Source: Bacteroidales bacterium
Lineage (GTDB): Bacteria > Bacteroidota > Bacteroidia > Bacteroidales > VadinHA17
Reading direction: 5' to 3'
Assembly: GCA_009877105.1 (NCBI GenBank)
Contig: WXFD01000026.1
Coordinates: forward strand, 1 to 64,000
DNA length: 64,000 nucleotides
Below the pieces are notes generated by a model. The model was given only the letters and a program-made list of their open reading frames with translations. It did no database searches and was not told where the DNA came from. Shown here piece after piece: positions 63,744 through 64,000 of the stretch (position 1 is its first letter; each line of letters begins with the position of its first letter). The position numbers were made by a program, and so were the translations under genes.

Positions 63744-64000
63744 TTAGGGTTCGTCCGGGAAGTTAGGTCCGGCCGGTGCAAAGTAGAGCCGGGTGCTGAT
63801 AAGGTCGGGGCCTCCAAGCTTGGTTGTTGCATCGGCAACACCCTCAGGATTGCTGTTCCTTTCAGCATCGACAAACGGCATTCTCTGAAGGAAACCATCG
63901 GCCGGGATAATACCCCAGTCCTGGTTGCTGTCGTTCTTGGGAACATAATGCAGTTTGGGATAACCGGTCCTCCTGTGATCGCACCATACTTCGTTTGCAT
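63744..64000 (-). CDS. RagB/SusD family outer-membrane lipoprotein, C-terminal fragment
   Basis: The minus strand from base 64000 in the frame ANEVWCDHRRTGYPKL gives 84 residues ending at the TAA at 63744-63746. The motif WxxHRRTGYPKL is the near-C-terminal signature of SusD-like glycan-binding lipoproteins, and GVADATTKLGGPDLISTRLYF fits the typical closing segment. A different frame beginning with ATG at 64000 is open to 63725, but has no family resemblance. The 5' part and the expected SusC partner lie beyond the right edge. Confidence 0.85.
   Translation of the reverse strand, partial: ANEVWCDHRRTGYPKLHYVPKNDSNQDWGIIPADGFLQRMPFVDAERNSNPEGVADATTKLGGPDLISTRLYFAPAGPNFPDEP

Noticed and set aside
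63725..64000. ATG-initiated 91-codon minus-strand frame at the right edge
   Set aside because: It is in a different frame from the SusD C-terminal signature and shows no family pattern.

Overview
The window is from a member of the Bacteroidota, probably an anaerobic Bacteroidales-type organism. Evidence: gldA-gldF-gldG with its DUF4340 partner, a RagB/SusD fragment at the right edge, a TonB-dependent receptor paired with a DUF4249 lipoprotein, a DUF2723/TMEM260-like protein, a LytS/LytTR system, and start-proximal elements of the Bacteroidota type (TTTG, about 20 bases, TAnnTTTG). The last 55 kb is compact backbone; the first 8.3 kb is visibly richer in A+T and looks like an accessory island ending at a tRNA gene.

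Island (1-8310, all on the minus strand). Read in the direction of transcription from the tRNA-Arg(CCT) gene at 8443-8514, there is a HicAB-like toxin-antitoxin pair with an unusually large antitoxin, then a type I restriction-modification operon hsdM-hsdS, then two tightly coupled small genes (DUF3800 with an RNase H-like motif set, and a probable Barnase/EndoU/colicin/RelE-like RNase), a hairpin, and hsdR, which runs off the left edge. The nuclease pair nested inside the hsd operon is the best candidate here for an undescribed defence or regulatory module.

Backbone, left half (8.6-38.6 kb). Exported peptidases dominate: an S9 lipoprotein peptidase, a tricorn-like S41 protease, and an M28 aminopeptidase, with a DUF3795 protein, a small PUA/ASCH-like protein and a stand-alone alarmone hydrolase-type HD protein. 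Next come the gldA-gldF-gldG-DUF4340 operon, an iron-dependent alcohol dehydrogenase, a secreted beta-propeller protein, ettA, the TonB receptor/DUF4249 pair, small membrane and lipoprotein genes, a single-domain response regulator, a TMEM260-like glycosyltransferase, a large HExxH-propeller-barrel fusion and a PLP decarboxylase.

Backbone, right half (38.6-64 kb). A long minus-strand block carries DUF177-rpmF-plsX-fabH (ribosome/lipid synthesis), then bactofilin-atpZ-atpI-like-atpBEFHAG, a polyprenyl diphosphate synthase gene, and atpD-atpC. Divergent from it is an operon of two LiaI/LiaF-like membrane proteins with a LytS-type kinase and LytTR regulator. Then come yidD, a YugP-like metallopeptidase, an ICMT-like methyltransferase, and a five-gene envelope export operon (LolA-like carrier, two FtsX-type permeases, ATPase, outer-membrane barrel). 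The right end holds a probable homospermidine synthase remnant, a DUF1565 beta-helix protein, a strong terminator, and the 3' end of a SusD gene whose true frame ends at 63744.
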